In this document: positions 1-7,624 of the stretch, piece by piece
How positions within the stretch are numbered: position 1 is the stretch's first letter
How the letters are laid out: each line of letters starts with the position of its first letter
Source of the DNA: Zymomonas sp.
GTDB taxonomy: Bacteria > Pseudomonadota > Alphaproteobacteria > Sphingomonadales > Sphingomonadaceae
NCBI GenBank assembly: GCA_027489105.1
Contig: JAIYAJ010000504.1
Span: 1 to 22,960 of the forward strand
Length of the DNA stretch: 22,960 bases
Direction of reading: 5' to 3'
Position numbers and translations under genes: made by a program
The notes under the pieces: model-generated
Database searches by the model: none
The model's input: only the letters and a program-made list of their open reading frames with translations
What the model was told of the DNA's origin: nothing

Positions 1-1709
1 AGGCGCAGCTCGGCTATGGCACCTATGATCGCTATGCGGCGCAGGGCTATATCAGCGGCCCGATTGCGGGCGAAGTTCTCGCAAGCGTCGCGGTCGACGT
101 CTCAGGCCACGACGCCTTCCGCGAGAATATCTCGACCGGCAACGACGTCGAGGATCTCAAGTCGCGCGGCGTGCGGGCTCAGGTCCTGGTCCCTGTCGGC
201 GGCGGCGAATGGATCGTCCGCGGCGACTGGTCGCGCCAGTCGGGCGCGATGGCCGGCTATCCCAAGCTGATCCGGCCGACCGGCAATCCGTTCGACGATG
301 CGATCCTGGGCGACTTCGGCAAGGTGTCGATGAACCGGGACAATTTCACGGTTCTGAAGAATTACGGCTTGTCGAGCGACCTGTCGCTGCCGCTGTCCGA
401 TGGTCTCACCCTGCGCTCGCTGACCGGCTGGCGGGCCTTCCGGGGCTCGATCCTCACGGACTCGGATTCCAGCTCGCTCGACATTTTGCGCAACCTGATC
501 GCGCCGATCCGCCAGAACCAGTTCAGCCAGGAGTTCACCCTGGTCGGCGAAAGCGACCGGTTCGACTGGGTGCTCGGCGCCTATTATTTCCAGGAGCGCA
601 ATCGCGAACCGCTCACGCTGGCCATCCTGCCCTTCGGCGCGTCGCATATCCAGCGGCCGCTGCTGAAGGCACGCTCCTATGCGGGCTTCGCGCAGGGCGA
701 GTATAAGCTGACCGACGCGCTCTCCTTCGTCGCGGGCCTGCGCTATACGCGCGAGCGGAAGATCTATCGCATCACCGACTATTTCACGGCCTCGACCGAT
801 CCCGATCCGCGCGTCGCGGCGCAGGGGTTCGTCCTGTCGGGCGTGCCCGGTCTGCCTAACCCCTTCACCATCGACACGCGCCGCAACGATGATGCGCTGA
901 CGCCCAAATTCGGGATCAACTTCAAGCCGAGCGAGCAGATACTGATCTACGCATCGGCGACGCGCGGCTTCAAGAGCGGCGGCTATGACTATGGCAGCAA
1001 CAATGCCGTCGACGCCGCCGCCGGCTATGGCCCCGAAAAACTCTGGTCCTACGAAGTCGGCCTGAAGAGCGACATGCTCGACCGTCGGCTGCGCCTCAAC
1101 CTGACGGGCTTCTATTATGACTATACCGATCTGCAGGTGCAGAGCTTCGTCCAGGTCGGGGCCTCCTTCGGCGCCAGGACGCAGAACGCGGCCACGGCGC
1201 GCGTGAAGGGGATCGAGGCGGAGATCGTAGCCAAGCCCGTACGAGCGCTGGAACTGACAGCCAATGTCGCCTGGCTCGATGCCGAGTATCAGCGTTACCC
1301 CAATGCCTTCGTCAGCACCTTCGGGTCCTTCGACGCCAAGGGGAAGCGCCTCAACAATGCGCCGACATGGTCCGCAACCTTCGGCGCGACCTATGCTTTC
1401 GATCTGAACGACGCCGGCAAGCTGACCGTCGGCGCCGACGCCCATGTCCAGAGCCGCATCTACTTCACCGCCGCGAATGACGGCGTCGGTGCGGTGGCGG
1501 GCTATGCCGAGCAGCAGCGCGGCTATGGCATCGTCAATGCGCGGATCGGCTGGACCAGCCCAGACGATGTGTGGAAGGCGCAGCTGATCGCGACCAACCT
1601 GTTCGACCGCGACTATATCGTGGGCACGGCCAACTATACGGCCGCGATCGCCGCGCGGCAGGGGCGCCCGCGTGAAATCCTCGGCCAGCTCAGCTACAGC
1701 TTCCGATGA
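1..1709 (+). CDS. TonB-dependent outer-membrane receptor, C-terminal part (5' end outside window)
   Basis: This is a partial outer-membrane receptor that would use TonB/ExbBD energy to import a bulky substrate. The reading phase opens at base 3 and about 568 residues are visible. The first visible residues (AQLGYGTYDRYAAQGYISGP) match the first barrel strands that follow the plug, so signal peptide and plug lie upstream of the window. Typical barrel segments follow: GLRYTRERK, YASATRGFKSGGYD, WSYEVGLKSDMLDRRLRLN, and a terminal strand ending LSYSFR, one residue beyond the usual terminal Phe. Its stop overlaps the start of the next gene by 4 nt, which implies co-translation with the flavoprotein and makes uptake of the same compound likely. 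The ligand cannot be read from sequence. Siderophore uptake is possible in principle but the catabolic neighbours argue against it. Confidence 0.93.
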   Translation, partial: AQLGYGTYDRYAAQGYISGPIAGEVLASVAVDVSGHDAFRENISTGNDVEDLKSRGVRAQVLVPVGGGEWIVRGDWSRQSGAMAGYPKLIRPTGNPFDDAILGDFGKVSMNRDNFTVLKNYGLSSDLSLPLSDGLTLRSLTGWRAFRGSILTDSDSSSLDILRNLIAPIRQNQFSQEFTLVGESDRFDWVLGAYYFQERNREPLTLAILPFGASHIQRPLLKARSYAGFAQGEYKLTDALSFVAGLRYTRERKIYRITDYFTASTDPDPRVAAQGFVLSGVPGLPNPFTIDTRRNDDALTPKFGINFKPSEQILIYASATRGFKSGGYDYGSNNAVDAAAGYGPEKLWSYEVGLKSDMLDRRLRLNLTGFYYDYTDLQVQSFVQVGASFGARTQNAATARVKGIEAEIVAKPVRALELTANVAWLDAEYQRYPNAFVSTFGSFDAKGKRLNNAPTWSATFGATYAFDLNDAGKLTVGADAHVQSRIYFTAANDGVGAVAGYAEQQRGYGIVNARIGWTSPDDVWKAQLIATNLFDRDYIVGTANYTAAIAARQGRPREILGQLSYSFR

Positions 1710-3418
1710 ACGCCCCCTTCCCGCCGGCGGCCGATGTCGGCGTTCCGGTCGAACAGCCGTTGTTGGTCGAGGATGTCGACACCGTCTCCTGGGACGAGAG
1801 CACCGACCTGCTCGTCGTCGGCCTGGGCGGAGCCGGACTGGCAGCGGCGCTGGAAGGAATAGAACGCGGCCTGTCGGTCACCGCCGTTGATCGCTACGCC
1901 TGTGGCGGATCGACCGCCGCCAATGGCGGTGTCTTCTATGCCGGCGGCGGCACCGCGATCCAGCGCGAGGCGGGCGAGGAAGACAGCCCGGAGGCGATGC
2001 TCGACTATTTGCGGATCGAGGCCGGCAAGGTCGTCAGTGACGAAACGCTGCGCCGCTTCGTCGAGCAGAGCCCCGAGACGGTCGACTGGATCCTGCGCCA
2101 CGGCGGCAAGCTCGCCGCCTCGGTGTGGAAGGAGAAATGCTCCTATCCGCCGCTCGACCGCTTCCTCTACCACCCCGACAATTCGCTGGTGGCGAGCTAT
2201 CGGGCGAAGGCGAAGCCCGCCGCACGCGGGCACCGTGCCTTTGGCCGCGACGGCAAGAAGGCCTGGGGCCTCGGCAAGTTCATCACCGGGCCGATGACCG
2301 AGTCCGCTCTGCGCCTAGGCCTCGTCTTCCACCGCTACAGCGAGGCACGGCAATTGGTGGTCGACCGCGAGGGGCGCGTCGTCGGCGCTCGGGTCCTGTC
2401 GATCCCCGAAGGATCGCTCGAGGCCCGGCGTTTCGCCAGATATATCGCCCGCGCCAATAGCCTTCTCGCAGCACTTCCGCCGAGCATCCCGCTCGCGTCG
2501 ATCACCATCGCGCTCGGCAATCATTATCTGCGCAAGGCCGGCGAGATCGAGGCCAAGGCCCGTTTCTCGCGCCTGATCCGCGCGCGCGAAGGCGTGGTGC
2601 TGAGCGCCGGCGGCTTCATCATGAACCCCCAGATGGTCGGTCGTTACGCCCCGGCCTATGCCAGCGGCATGCCCAACGGGACGCTGGGCGACCAAGGCTC
2701 GGGCATATTGCTCGGCATGAGTGCGGGAGGTGCCACCGCGCTGATGGACAAGGTCAGTGCCTGGCGCTTCATCAATCCCCCCAAAGCCTGGGCACAGGCG
2801 ATCGCGGTCGACCGCGCGGGCGAACGTTTCGTCGACGAGACCGTCTATGGCGCGACGATGGGCGAGCATATCGTCGACCATCGCGGCGGGATCGCCTGGC
2901 TGATCTGCGACAAGAGCCTGCGCGAGGCAGCCTTCCGCCAGGCGCGCGATCCCAAGCTGGTACCCTTCCAGCGCGACGTGACGCTGATCAACCTGCTGTT
3001 CAATGCGCGCAAGGCCGATACGCTCGACGCACTGGCCCGGCGCATCGGCGTCGACGCAGCAGGGCTTGCCCGGACCGTCGCCGCCTATAATGCTGCCGCG
3101 CGCGGCGAGGCGCAGGACCCGTTCGGCAAGGAGGCGGTCGACATGCACCCGATCGAGCGCGGCCCCTTCTACGCAATGGACATATCGATCGACAGCCGCT
3201 TCCTGCCCCTGCCCGTGATCACCTTCGGCGGCCTGCGCGTCGCCGAGGAAAGCGGCCAGGTGCTCGACCGGGCGGGCAAGCCCATCGCCGGGCTTTATGC
3301 CGCCGGGCGCACGGCGGTGGGCCTAGCCTCGCAGACCTATGTCAGCGGGCTGTCCTTCGCCGACTGCTTCTTTTCCGGCCGCCGCGCCGCACGGCACGCG
3401 GCGCGGGCCAATGTCTGA
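1706..3418 (+). CDS. FAD-dependent oxidoreductase, 3-ketosteroid dehydrogenase/fumarate reductase superfamily
   Basis: A 570-residue flavoprotein. Near the N-terminus the dinucleotide-binding motif VGLGGAGLAAA (Gly39, Gly41, Gly44) is followed by an FAD-ribose acidic residue in VDRY and by GGSTAANGGVFYAGG, as in flavocytochrome c and KstD relatives. The C-terminal FAD segment reads GLYAAGRTAVGLASQTYVSGLS (residues 529-550). Tyr545 and Gly548 sit where KstD enzymes have the YPGxG active-site segment, but the motif is altered, so delta1-dehydrogenation of a ketosteroid is a family-based guess. No signal peptide or heme motif is seen, so it should be a cytoplasmic flavin enzyme. The ATG lies inside the receptor stop (ATGA), with no strong ribosome site of its own, which points to translational coupling. 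It leads directly into two SDR genes. Confidence 0.88.
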   Translation: MNAPFPPAADVGVPVEQPLLVEDVDTVSWDESTDLLVVGLGGAGLAAALEGIERGLSVTAVDRYACGGSTAANGGVFYAGGGTAIQREAGEEDSPEAMLDYLRIEAGKVVSDETLRRFVEQSPETVDWILRHGGKLAASVWKEKCSYPPLDRFLYHPDNSLVASYRAKAKPAARGHRAFGRDGKKAWGLGKFITGPMTESALRLGLVFHRYSEARQLVVDREGRVVGARVLSIPEGSLEARRFARYIARANSLLAALPPSIPLASITIALGNHYLRKAGEIEAKARFSRLIRAREGVVLSAGGFIMNPQMVGRYAPAYASGMPNGTLGDQGSGILLGMSAGGATALMDKVSAWRFINPPKAWAQAIAVDRAGERFVDETVYGATMGEHIVDHRGGIAWLICDKSLREAAFRQARDPKLVPFQRDVTLINLLFNARKADTLDALARRIGVDAAGLARTVAAYNAAARGEAQDPFGKEAVDMHPIERGPFYAMDISIDSRFLPLPVITFGGLRVAEESGQVLDRAGKPIAGLYAAGRTAVGLASQTYVSGLSFADCFFSGRRAARHAARANV

Positions 3419-3428
3419 GAGGAATTTG

Positions 3429-4184
3429 ATGGACGACATTCACGGCATCGCGGGCAAGGTCGCCCTCGTCACCGGCGGTACGCGCGGGATCGGTCTCGCC
3501 ATAGCGCGCAAGCTGGCCGGCGCGGGTGCCAAGGTCGTGGTCTGCGGGCGGAACAGCGGCTCGATCGAAGGCATCGAGGCTCTCGCCTGCGATGTGCGCG
3601 ACCCGGACGCGGTCAAGGCGATGGTCGACGACATCGTCGCCCGCCATGGCCGCCTCGACATCCTCGTCAACAATGCCGGCGGTTCGCCCGACGCCGCGCT
3701 CGGAACGAGTTCGCCACGCCTGGCCGAAAAGGTCGTCGGCCTCAACCTGATGGCGCCGATCTATATGTCGCAGGCCGCCTATCCGCATATGGTCAAGACC
3801 GGCGGCTCGATCATCAACATCGCCAGCGTGTCGGCGATGCGGCCGTCGCCGGGCACCGCCGCCTATTCCGCCGCCAAGGCCGGGCTGATCGCGCTGGGCC
3901 GCAGCCTCGCCCATGAATGGGGGCCCGATATCCGGGTCAATGCGATCGTCGTTGGCTATATCGAGACCGAGGCGACCGAGGCGACCTATGGCGACGCCGC
4001 GACCCAGGCCGCCATCGCGCACAATATCGGCGCCCGCCGCCTGGGCCGCGCCGACGAGATCGCAGCGGCCGCGCTTTTCCTCGCCTCGCCGGCCTCGTCC
4101 TACGTCACCGGCGCCGCACTCGAAGTCCATGGCGGCGGAGAGCGCCCACCCTTTCTGGATATCGTGAAGGAGCAATCGGCATGA
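3429..4184 (+). CDS. SDR-family NAD(P)-dependent oxidoreductase
   Basis: Classical short-chain dehydrogenase of 251 residues. It shows the cofactor motif TGGTRGIG (15-22), NNAG (81-84), catalytic Ser133 in INIASVS, and Tyr146/Lys150 in YSAAK. The C-terminal SYVTGAALEVHGG is the usual family ending. The segment after the active site reads NAIVVGYIETE instead of the common NAIxPGxxxT. The start at 3429 is preferred because GAGAGGA lies six bases upstream; an in-frame ATG at 3411 would overlap the flavoprotein and has no ribosome site. It probably oxidises or reduces a ring hydroxyl/keto group of the locus substrate. The exact substrate is unknown. Its stop overlaps the next start by 4 nt. Confidence 0.93.
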   Translation: MDDIHGIAGKVALVTGGTRGIGLAIARKLAGAGAKVVVCGRNSGSIEGIEALACDVRDPDAVKAMVDDIVARHGRLDILVNNAGGSPDAALGTSSPRLAEKVVGLNLMAPIYMSQAAYPHMVKTGGSIINIASVSAMRPSPGTAAYSAAKAGLIALGRSLAHEWGPDIRVNAIVVGYIETEATEATYGDAATQAAIAHNIGARRLGRADEIAAAALFLASPASSYVTGAALEVHGGGERPPFLDIVKEQSA

Positions 4185-5044
4185 GCAACGACAATCGCAA
4201 GGTGGCCGTCGTCACCGGCGCCAGCCGCGGCGCGGGCGCAGGCATCGCGCGGGCCCTGGGCGAGGCCGGCTATGCCGTCTATGTGACCGGCCGGACGACG
4301 CAGGAAGGCACCGCCGCGCTGCCCGGTACGATCGGCGCGACTGCGGCCGCGATCGACCGCCTCGGCGGACGCGGCGTGGCCGTCGCGGTCGACCATCGCA
4401 AGGACGACGAGGTCAAGGCGCTGTTCGACCGGGTCGAACGCGACGAAGGACGGCTCGACATCCTGGTCAACAACGCCGCCATCATCGACGATGCGCTGAT
4501 CCAGCCGGGCGGCTTCTGGGAACGGCCGCTGAGCCTCGTCGACATCCTCGATGTCGGCCTGCGCTCGGGCTATGTCGCCAGCTTCCACGCGGCGCCGCTG
4601 ATGATCCGCACCGGCGGCGGCGTGATCGCCTTCACCTCCTCCTTCGGCTCCACCTGCTACATGCATGGGCCGGCCTATGGCGCGCAGAAGGCCGGCGTGG
4701 ACAAATTCGCCGCCGACATGGGCGTCGACCTGCGCGACCATGACGTCGCCGCCGTGTCGATCTGGATGGGCCCGCTCAAGACCGAGCGCACCGACAAGGC
4801 GATCGAGGAACGTCCCGACCAATATGAGGCGATCATGGCCAACGCCGAGACACCGGAGTTCACCGGCAAGCTGATCGCCGCCATCCATTCCACCCCCGAG
4901 CGGATGGACATGTCGGGACAGACCTTCATCGGTGCGGAACTGGGGACACGCTTCGCGATACAGGACGCCGGCGGCAAGCAGCCCCCGTCTTTCCGTGAGA
5001 TGCTGGGCGCTCCGCGCCTTCCCCACCCCGCAATCGTTCGCTAA
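4181..5044 (+). CDS. SDR-family oxidoreductase
   Basis: A 287-residue short-chain dehydrogenase. TGASRGAG (12-19) replaces the common TGxxxGIG, with Ala for Ile. NNAA (97-100) replaces NNAG. The catalytic residues are Ser153/154 and Tyr166-Lys170 (YGAQK). The C-terminal part after residue 195 (SIWMGPLKTERT and a 90-residue tail) is longer than in 250-residue classical SDRs and resembles the DHRS1-like branch. AAGGAG at 4167-4172, eight bases upstream, supports the ATG at 4181 inside the previous stop. The gene belongs to the receptor-flavoprotein-SDR string and likely acts on the same intermediate series. Cofactor and substrate are unassigned. Confidence 0.92.
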   Translation: MSNDNRKVAVVTGASRGAGAGIARALGEAGYAVYVTGRTTQEGTAALPGTIGATAAAIDRLGGRGVAVAVDHRKDDEVKALFDRVERDEGRLDILVNNAAIIDDALIQPGGFWERPLSLVDILDVGLRSGYVASFHAAPLMIRTGGGVIAFTSSFGSTCYMHGPAYGAQKAGVDKFAADMGVDLRDHDVAAVSIWMGPLKTERTDKAIEERPDQYEAIMANAETPEFTGKLIAAIHSTPERMDMSGQTFIGAELGTRFAIQDAGGKQPPSFREMLGAPRLPHPAIVR

Positions 5045-5055
5045 GGAGTTTTACA

Positions 5056-5157
5056 ATGTGGTCCCGGAGTATCGCCCTTTGGCGGGCTCCGGACCCACGG
5101 CAGGGACAGGCTTGTGGCAACGAAGAAACCGACGACCAAGAAGAAGACCGCTGGTGA
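5056..5157 (+). CDS. possible 33-residue upstream ORF / leader peptide before the Lrp-type regulator
   Basis: A short ORF starts with ATG at 5056, eight bases after a good ribosome site (AAGGAG, 5043-5048) that otherwise serves no gene. It has three Trp codons (2, 9, 33) and an acidic second half (EETDDQEED). It overlaps the 5' end of the following regulator in another frame and stops 14 bases before an in-frame GTG (5171) of that regulator. No homology is recognised. It may be a real leader peptide, or the ribosome site may be a relic. The first half coincides with a strong hairpin. Confidence 0.28.
   Translation: MWSRSIALWRAPDPRQGQACGNEETDDQEEDRW
5061..5094 (+). promoter_or_regulatory. strong stem-loop in the SDR-Lrp gap
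   Basis: GTCC-C-GGAG (5061-5069) pairs with CTCCGGAC (5087-5094) with one bulged C. An inner stem CGCC (5073-5076) / GGCG (5081-5084) closes a CTTT loop. In total about 12 base pairs form, with a small internal loop. No T-run follows, so a simple intrinsic terminator is unlikely. It could be an attenuator-like leader structure or, read as DNA, an operator with arms CCGGAG and CTCCGG for the adjacent regulators. Confidence 0.45.
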
Positions 5158-5647
5158 AGAGACGGCATCGGTGCGTCAGGCTACGCCGCCGCCCCCCGCC
5201 GTGCTCGAACCGATCGACGAAAAGATCATCGCAGCTTTGCGCCAGTCCGGCCGCATCGCGAATCGCGACCTCGCCCGCCTGATCGACGTCAACGAGGCAA
5301 CCGTGCGAACCCGGCTGCGCAAGCTGGAATCGACCAACGCCGTACGCGTCGTCGCCATGCGCGACCTGACCGCGATGGGCTTCAACGCCATCGCTGCGGT
5401 CGGCGTCCAGGTGAAGGGCCGCTCAGCGGCCGCCGTCGGCGCGGAACTCGCCGAACTGGAAAATGTCATCACGGTCAATGTGACGATCGGCATGTACGAT
5501 CTCGAGGCACAGGTCGTGGCCGACAATATCGAGGAACTCGACCGGCTGCTGACCGACGTGATTGCCCATATCGATGGCGTCGAACGCCTGTTCCCCGGCC
5601 TGTCGATGAAGATCCTCAAGTATAACCCCGAATGGGCACCGCTATGA
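5114..5647 (+). CDS. Lrp/AsnC-family transcriptional regulator (first of a tandem pair)
   Basis: The body is a typical Lrp/AsnC protein. It has an N-terminal winged-helix DNA-binding domain (about residues 34-85: IDEKIIAALRQSGRIANRDL, then EATVRTRLRKLE) and a C-terminal ligand-binding RAM domain with the GMYDLEAQVV segment. From the GTG at 5114 it has 177 residues with an unusual tail rich in Lys, Thr and Pro. An in-frame GTG at 5171 would give 158 residues, the common family length, so the start is uncertain; the first GTG has only a modest AGGGACAGG upstream. Lrp-type regulators usually sense an amino acid or a pathway metabolite. Position at the end of the catabolic string suggests control of this locus. 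It overlaps the second regulator by 4 nt. Confidence 0.9.
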   Translation: MATKKPTTKKKTAGEETASVRQATPPPPAVLEPIDEKIIAALRQSGRIANRDLARLIDVNEATVRTRLRKLESTNAVRVVAMRDLTAMGFNAIAAVGVQVKGRSAAAVGAELAELENVITVNVTIGMYDLEAQVVADNIEELDRLLTDVIAHIDGVERLFPGLSMKILKYNPEWAPL

Positions 5648-6111
5648 CCCGCATCCCGCTCGACGACCTCGACCACAAGATCATCGACCGGCTGAGCCGC
5701 GATGCCCGCGTCAGCAATCGCGAGATCGGCCGCGAATTCGGCCTGACCGAGGGCACGATCCGCTCACGCCTCAAGCGCCTGCTCGACAACAAGGTCATCC
5801 GCGTCGCCGCCGTCACCAACGCCAACCGCCTGAAGAACCCCTTCCTCGCCTATCTGTGGATCGAGGCGGACACGGCGGGCGACATCCAGGCGCTGGCCGA
5901 ACGGCTCGCGTCACTGCCGGAGATCGGCTTCGTCTCGACGATGCTCGGCCGCGCCGACGTGCTGGCGATGACGCTGGTGGAGAATGGCAGCCAGCTGACC
6001 GACTTCCTCCACCAGACGATCGACAAGATCCCCGGCGTCCGCCGCGTGCGCTACAGCCTGGGGCAGAATTTCATCAAGCACGACTTCCGCTACTGCGTGC
6101 TGGTGGATTGA
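5644..6111 (+). CDS. Lrp/AsnC-family transcriptional regulator (second of a tandem pair)
   Basis: A 155-residue regulator with winged-helix domain near residues 5-55 (DLDHKIIDRLSRDARVSNRE, GTIRSRLKRLLDNKVI) and a C-terminal RAM domain with the typical FVSTMLGRADVLAMTLVENG. It begins with ATG at 5644, overlapping the previous stop (ATGA); an in-frame ATG at 5632 is possible but has no ribosome site. The two proteins are clearly related in layout but differ in sequence, so they are paralogues rather than a recent copy. Because Lrp proteins act as dimers to hexadecamers, co-translation could favour mixed oligomers (inference). The gene closes the plus-strand block and is followed by a large inverted repeat. 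Confidence 0.92.
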   Translation: MTRIPLDDLDHKIIDRLSRDARVSNREIGREFGLTEGTIRSRLKRLLDNKVIRVAAVTNANRLKNPFLAYLWIEADTAGDIQALAERLASLPEIGFVSTMLGRADVLAMTLVENGSQLTDFLHQTIDKIPGVRRVRYSLGQNFIKHDFRYCVLVD

Positions 6112-6129
6112 GAGCGGAGGCGGCGACTT

Positions 6130-6232
6130 CCCCTCCACCGCCTCCGGCGGTCCCCCTCCCCGTTCCGGGGAGGAATGTCGTAAGTTCCTCCCCGGAACGG
6201 GGAGGGGGACCATGCGCAGCATGGTGGAGGGG
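6130..6232. repeat. compound inverted repeat, sphingomonad REP-like, between convergent genes
   Basis: A perfect 27-base inverted repeat (6149-6175 against 6185-6211, loop of 9) is nested inside a perfect 10-base outer pair (CCCCTCCACC 6130-6139, GGTGGAGGGG 6223-6232). Between outer and inner arms each side carries its own small hairpin: CCGCC-TCC-GGCGG on the left and CCATGC-GCA-GCATGG on the right. The whole can fold as a cruciform. C/G-rich repeats with this CCCTCCACC...GGTCCCCCTCCCC theme are, to my knowledge, common between sphingomonad genes. It lies between two convergent stops (6111 and 6250) and may end transcription from both sides, though no T-run is present. Confidence 0.85.
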
Positions 6233-6249
6233 CCAGCGCAACGCCCGCG

Positions 6250-6609
6250 CTAGATCGAGCTGATCTTCTCTTCGACCAGGAACATCCGCGTCCCGCTACG
6301 GTCGAGGAAATTCTCCTCGTCCTCGGCGATCCGCTGGCCGATCTCGGGATCGGCGACCTTCGCCATCGCCGCATCATAGGCGGCGCGGCTTTCGAACCAC
6401 AATTCGGTCACCACGTCGAAGTCGAAAGGCGCAGCGCCCTCGTTGACATAGGCCCCGTCGAACAGGGTGAAGTTGCGCCGATATTCGACGATGCCCGGCA
6501 GCAGCGACCGGATCAGCGGCACATGGCGCGTCTCATAATAGTCGATGAAGGCGTCGCGATCGAGATCGGCGCGGCGGCGCAGCAATGCGATGGACTTGAC
6601 CTGGCTCAT
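6250..6609 (-). CDS. EthD domain-containing protein
   Basis: A 119-residue protein of the EthD / dimeric alpha-beta-barrel type. It opens with a beta strand (KSIALLRRRADLD) and the family signature FIDYYETRHVPLI, followed by RRNF, VVTELWFES and ENFLDRSGTRMFLVEE. These small proteins form dimeric barrels; some members act as cyclases, isomerases or helper proteins in degradation of ethers or polyketide-like rings, and many have no known reaction. The ATG at 6609 overlaps the stop of the SnoaL-like gene upstream by 4 nt, so both are probably made in similar amounts. It is the last gene of the minus-strand operon, before the inverted repeat. Confidence 0.88.
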   Translation of the reverse strand: MSQVKSIALLRRRADLDRDAFIDYYETRHVPLIRSLLPGIVEYRRNFTLFDGAYVNEGAAPFDFDVVTELWFESRAAYDAAMAKVADPEIGQRIAEDEENFLDRSGTRMFLVEEKISSI

Positions 6610-7151
6610 GCTTGGGCTCCCCGCTTCAAGAGGGTGAAAAAGGCATAGGACGGGTCGGCCGGACCCGGCTTGCCGATATAGGCCCCTTCGAGGAAAGGGT
6701 GGGTCAGGTCGACGATCGAGGGACTGTGGATATTGGCCCAATCGGCGACGATCGCACGGTGCGCGAATTTCCAGCGCCCGTCTCGCCGCTCATATTTGTC
6801 GAAATAGCGGCCACCCACGAGCACATCGAACGGGCCATCCGGCCCCATCACCCGGTGCAGCGCAAGCAGATAGACCTCGCCCTCGGCACGGTCGCCGTCG
6901 ATCGCCAGGTTGATCGTGGTGACGTTGTGATGAAGGATTTCCATCGGCGCCTGGATCTCGGGCAGCTTGTCGATGAAGTCCATCGCCGGGCCCTTCGACA
7001 TATGCCCATGCTCATCGATGGCATCCTCATGATAGAGGCTGCGCATCTTGTCCTGGTCGTGGCGATCGGCCGCGTTGCAATAGGCATGGATGAGCGACCT
7101 TATCTCCTCGCGGTCGAGCAATTCCTGGAGCCGGGCGGGATCGGTCGTCAT
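6606..7151 (-). CDS. SnoaL-like (NTF2-fold) protein, LinA/scytalone-dehydratase type, degenerate dehydratase site
   Basis: A 181-residue SnoaL_4-type protein. The start EEIRSLIHAYCNAADRHD holds the Tyr24/Asp29 pair that opens the active site in this fold, and His74/His75 (EILHHNV) supplies the usual His. The strand GGRYFDKYERRDGRWKFAHR is characteristic. However, the second Asp of BaiE-like dehydratases is absent (the matching strand reads EVYLLALHR), and the terminal Arg motif is not seen. It also has a C-terminal extension of about 40 residues. It may therefore be an isomerase, lyase or binding partner rather than a BaiE-type dehydratase. It overlaps both neighbours by 4 nt and is directly followed by an EthD gene. 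Confidence 0.88.
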   Translation of the reverse strand: MTTDPARLQELLDREEIRSLIHAYCNAADRHDQDKMRSLYHEDAIDEHGHMSKGPAMDFIDKLPEIQAPMEILHHNVTTINLAIDGDRAEGEVYLLALHRVMGPDGPFDVLVGGRYFDKYERRDGRWKFAHRAIVADWANIHSPSIVDLTHPFLEGAYIGKPGPADPSYAFFTLLKRGAQA

Positions 7152-7624
7152 GATGCGGCCTTGGTCGCGAGGAAATGCGCGGTCAGCCCGGGCGCCGGAT
7201 CATGGTAGACGCGCTCATAGACCCGGTCATATTCGCTATGCGCAATCAGCCAGCGCCCCTCGCGCTTGACATAGCGATCGCGGTAGATCGCCGAGCCGAC
7301 CGTCGTCTTGTTCCCTTCCGCCAGGTTCAGCGCATAGTCGAGCAGGGTCCAGACGCCGGTCGCATTCTCCTCGTCGATCACCTCGATCTCGGGCATGTGC
7401 ATCGTGTGCGAGCCGACGAAATGCGGGCCGAACATGCCCCGCAATATGTCGACGATCGCGTCGCGCCCCTTGAGCTGCACATGATAGCTGCCGCCGCGAT
7501 AGTCGATCGTCGCATCCTCGGCGAAGAGCGACGCCACCGTCTCCATGTCGCCGGTGTCGATCCCGCGCGAATAGCGATATTTCAGCTGGCGGATCAGCTC
7601 GATATCTTCGAGCCGCAGCGTCAT
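7148..7624 (-). CDS. SnoaL-like (NTF2-fold) protein with BaiE-type dehydratase residues
   Basis: A 158-residue NTF2-fold protein. Visible candidate catalytic residues are Tyr18 and Asp23 (YSRGID), His73 (SHTMHMPEI), Asp96 (GVWTLLD) and Arg134 (SEYDRVYE). Order and spacing match the Tyr/Asp/His/Asp/Arg set I know from bile-acid 7-alpha-dehydratase BaiE and from Hsh2-like steroid dehydratases. The strand GSAIYRDRYVKREGRWLIAH is also typical. The likely role is elimination of water from, or isomerisation of, a steroid-like keto alcohol in the cytoplasm (inference). The ATG at 7624 overlaps the SRPBCC stop by 4 nt. The nearest relative inside the window is the SnoaL protein at 18535. Confidence 0.88.
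   Translation of the reverse strand: MTLRLEDIELIRQLKYRYSRGIDTGDMETVASLFAEDATIDYRGGSYHVQLKGRDAIVDILRGMFGPHFVGSHTMHMPEIEVIDEENATGVWTLLDYALNLAEGNKTTVGSAIYRDRYVKREGRWLIAHSEYDRVYERVYHDPAPGLTAHFLATKAAS

Noticed and set aside
102..1445. Long open frame on the minus strand opposite the TonB receptor
   Set aside because: It is a GC-rich antisense shadow: composition is Arg/Gly/Ala-rich without family motifs, while the plus-strand frame encodes a clear receptor.
3411..3428. Upstream in-frame ATG for the first SDR
   Set aside because: It would overlap the flavoprotein and has no ribosome site; the GAGAGGA site fits ATG 3429.
6130..6232. CRISPR-like or insertion-sequence end
   Set aside because: There is a single inverted structure with no spaced direct repeats, no transposase and no target-site duplication that I can see.
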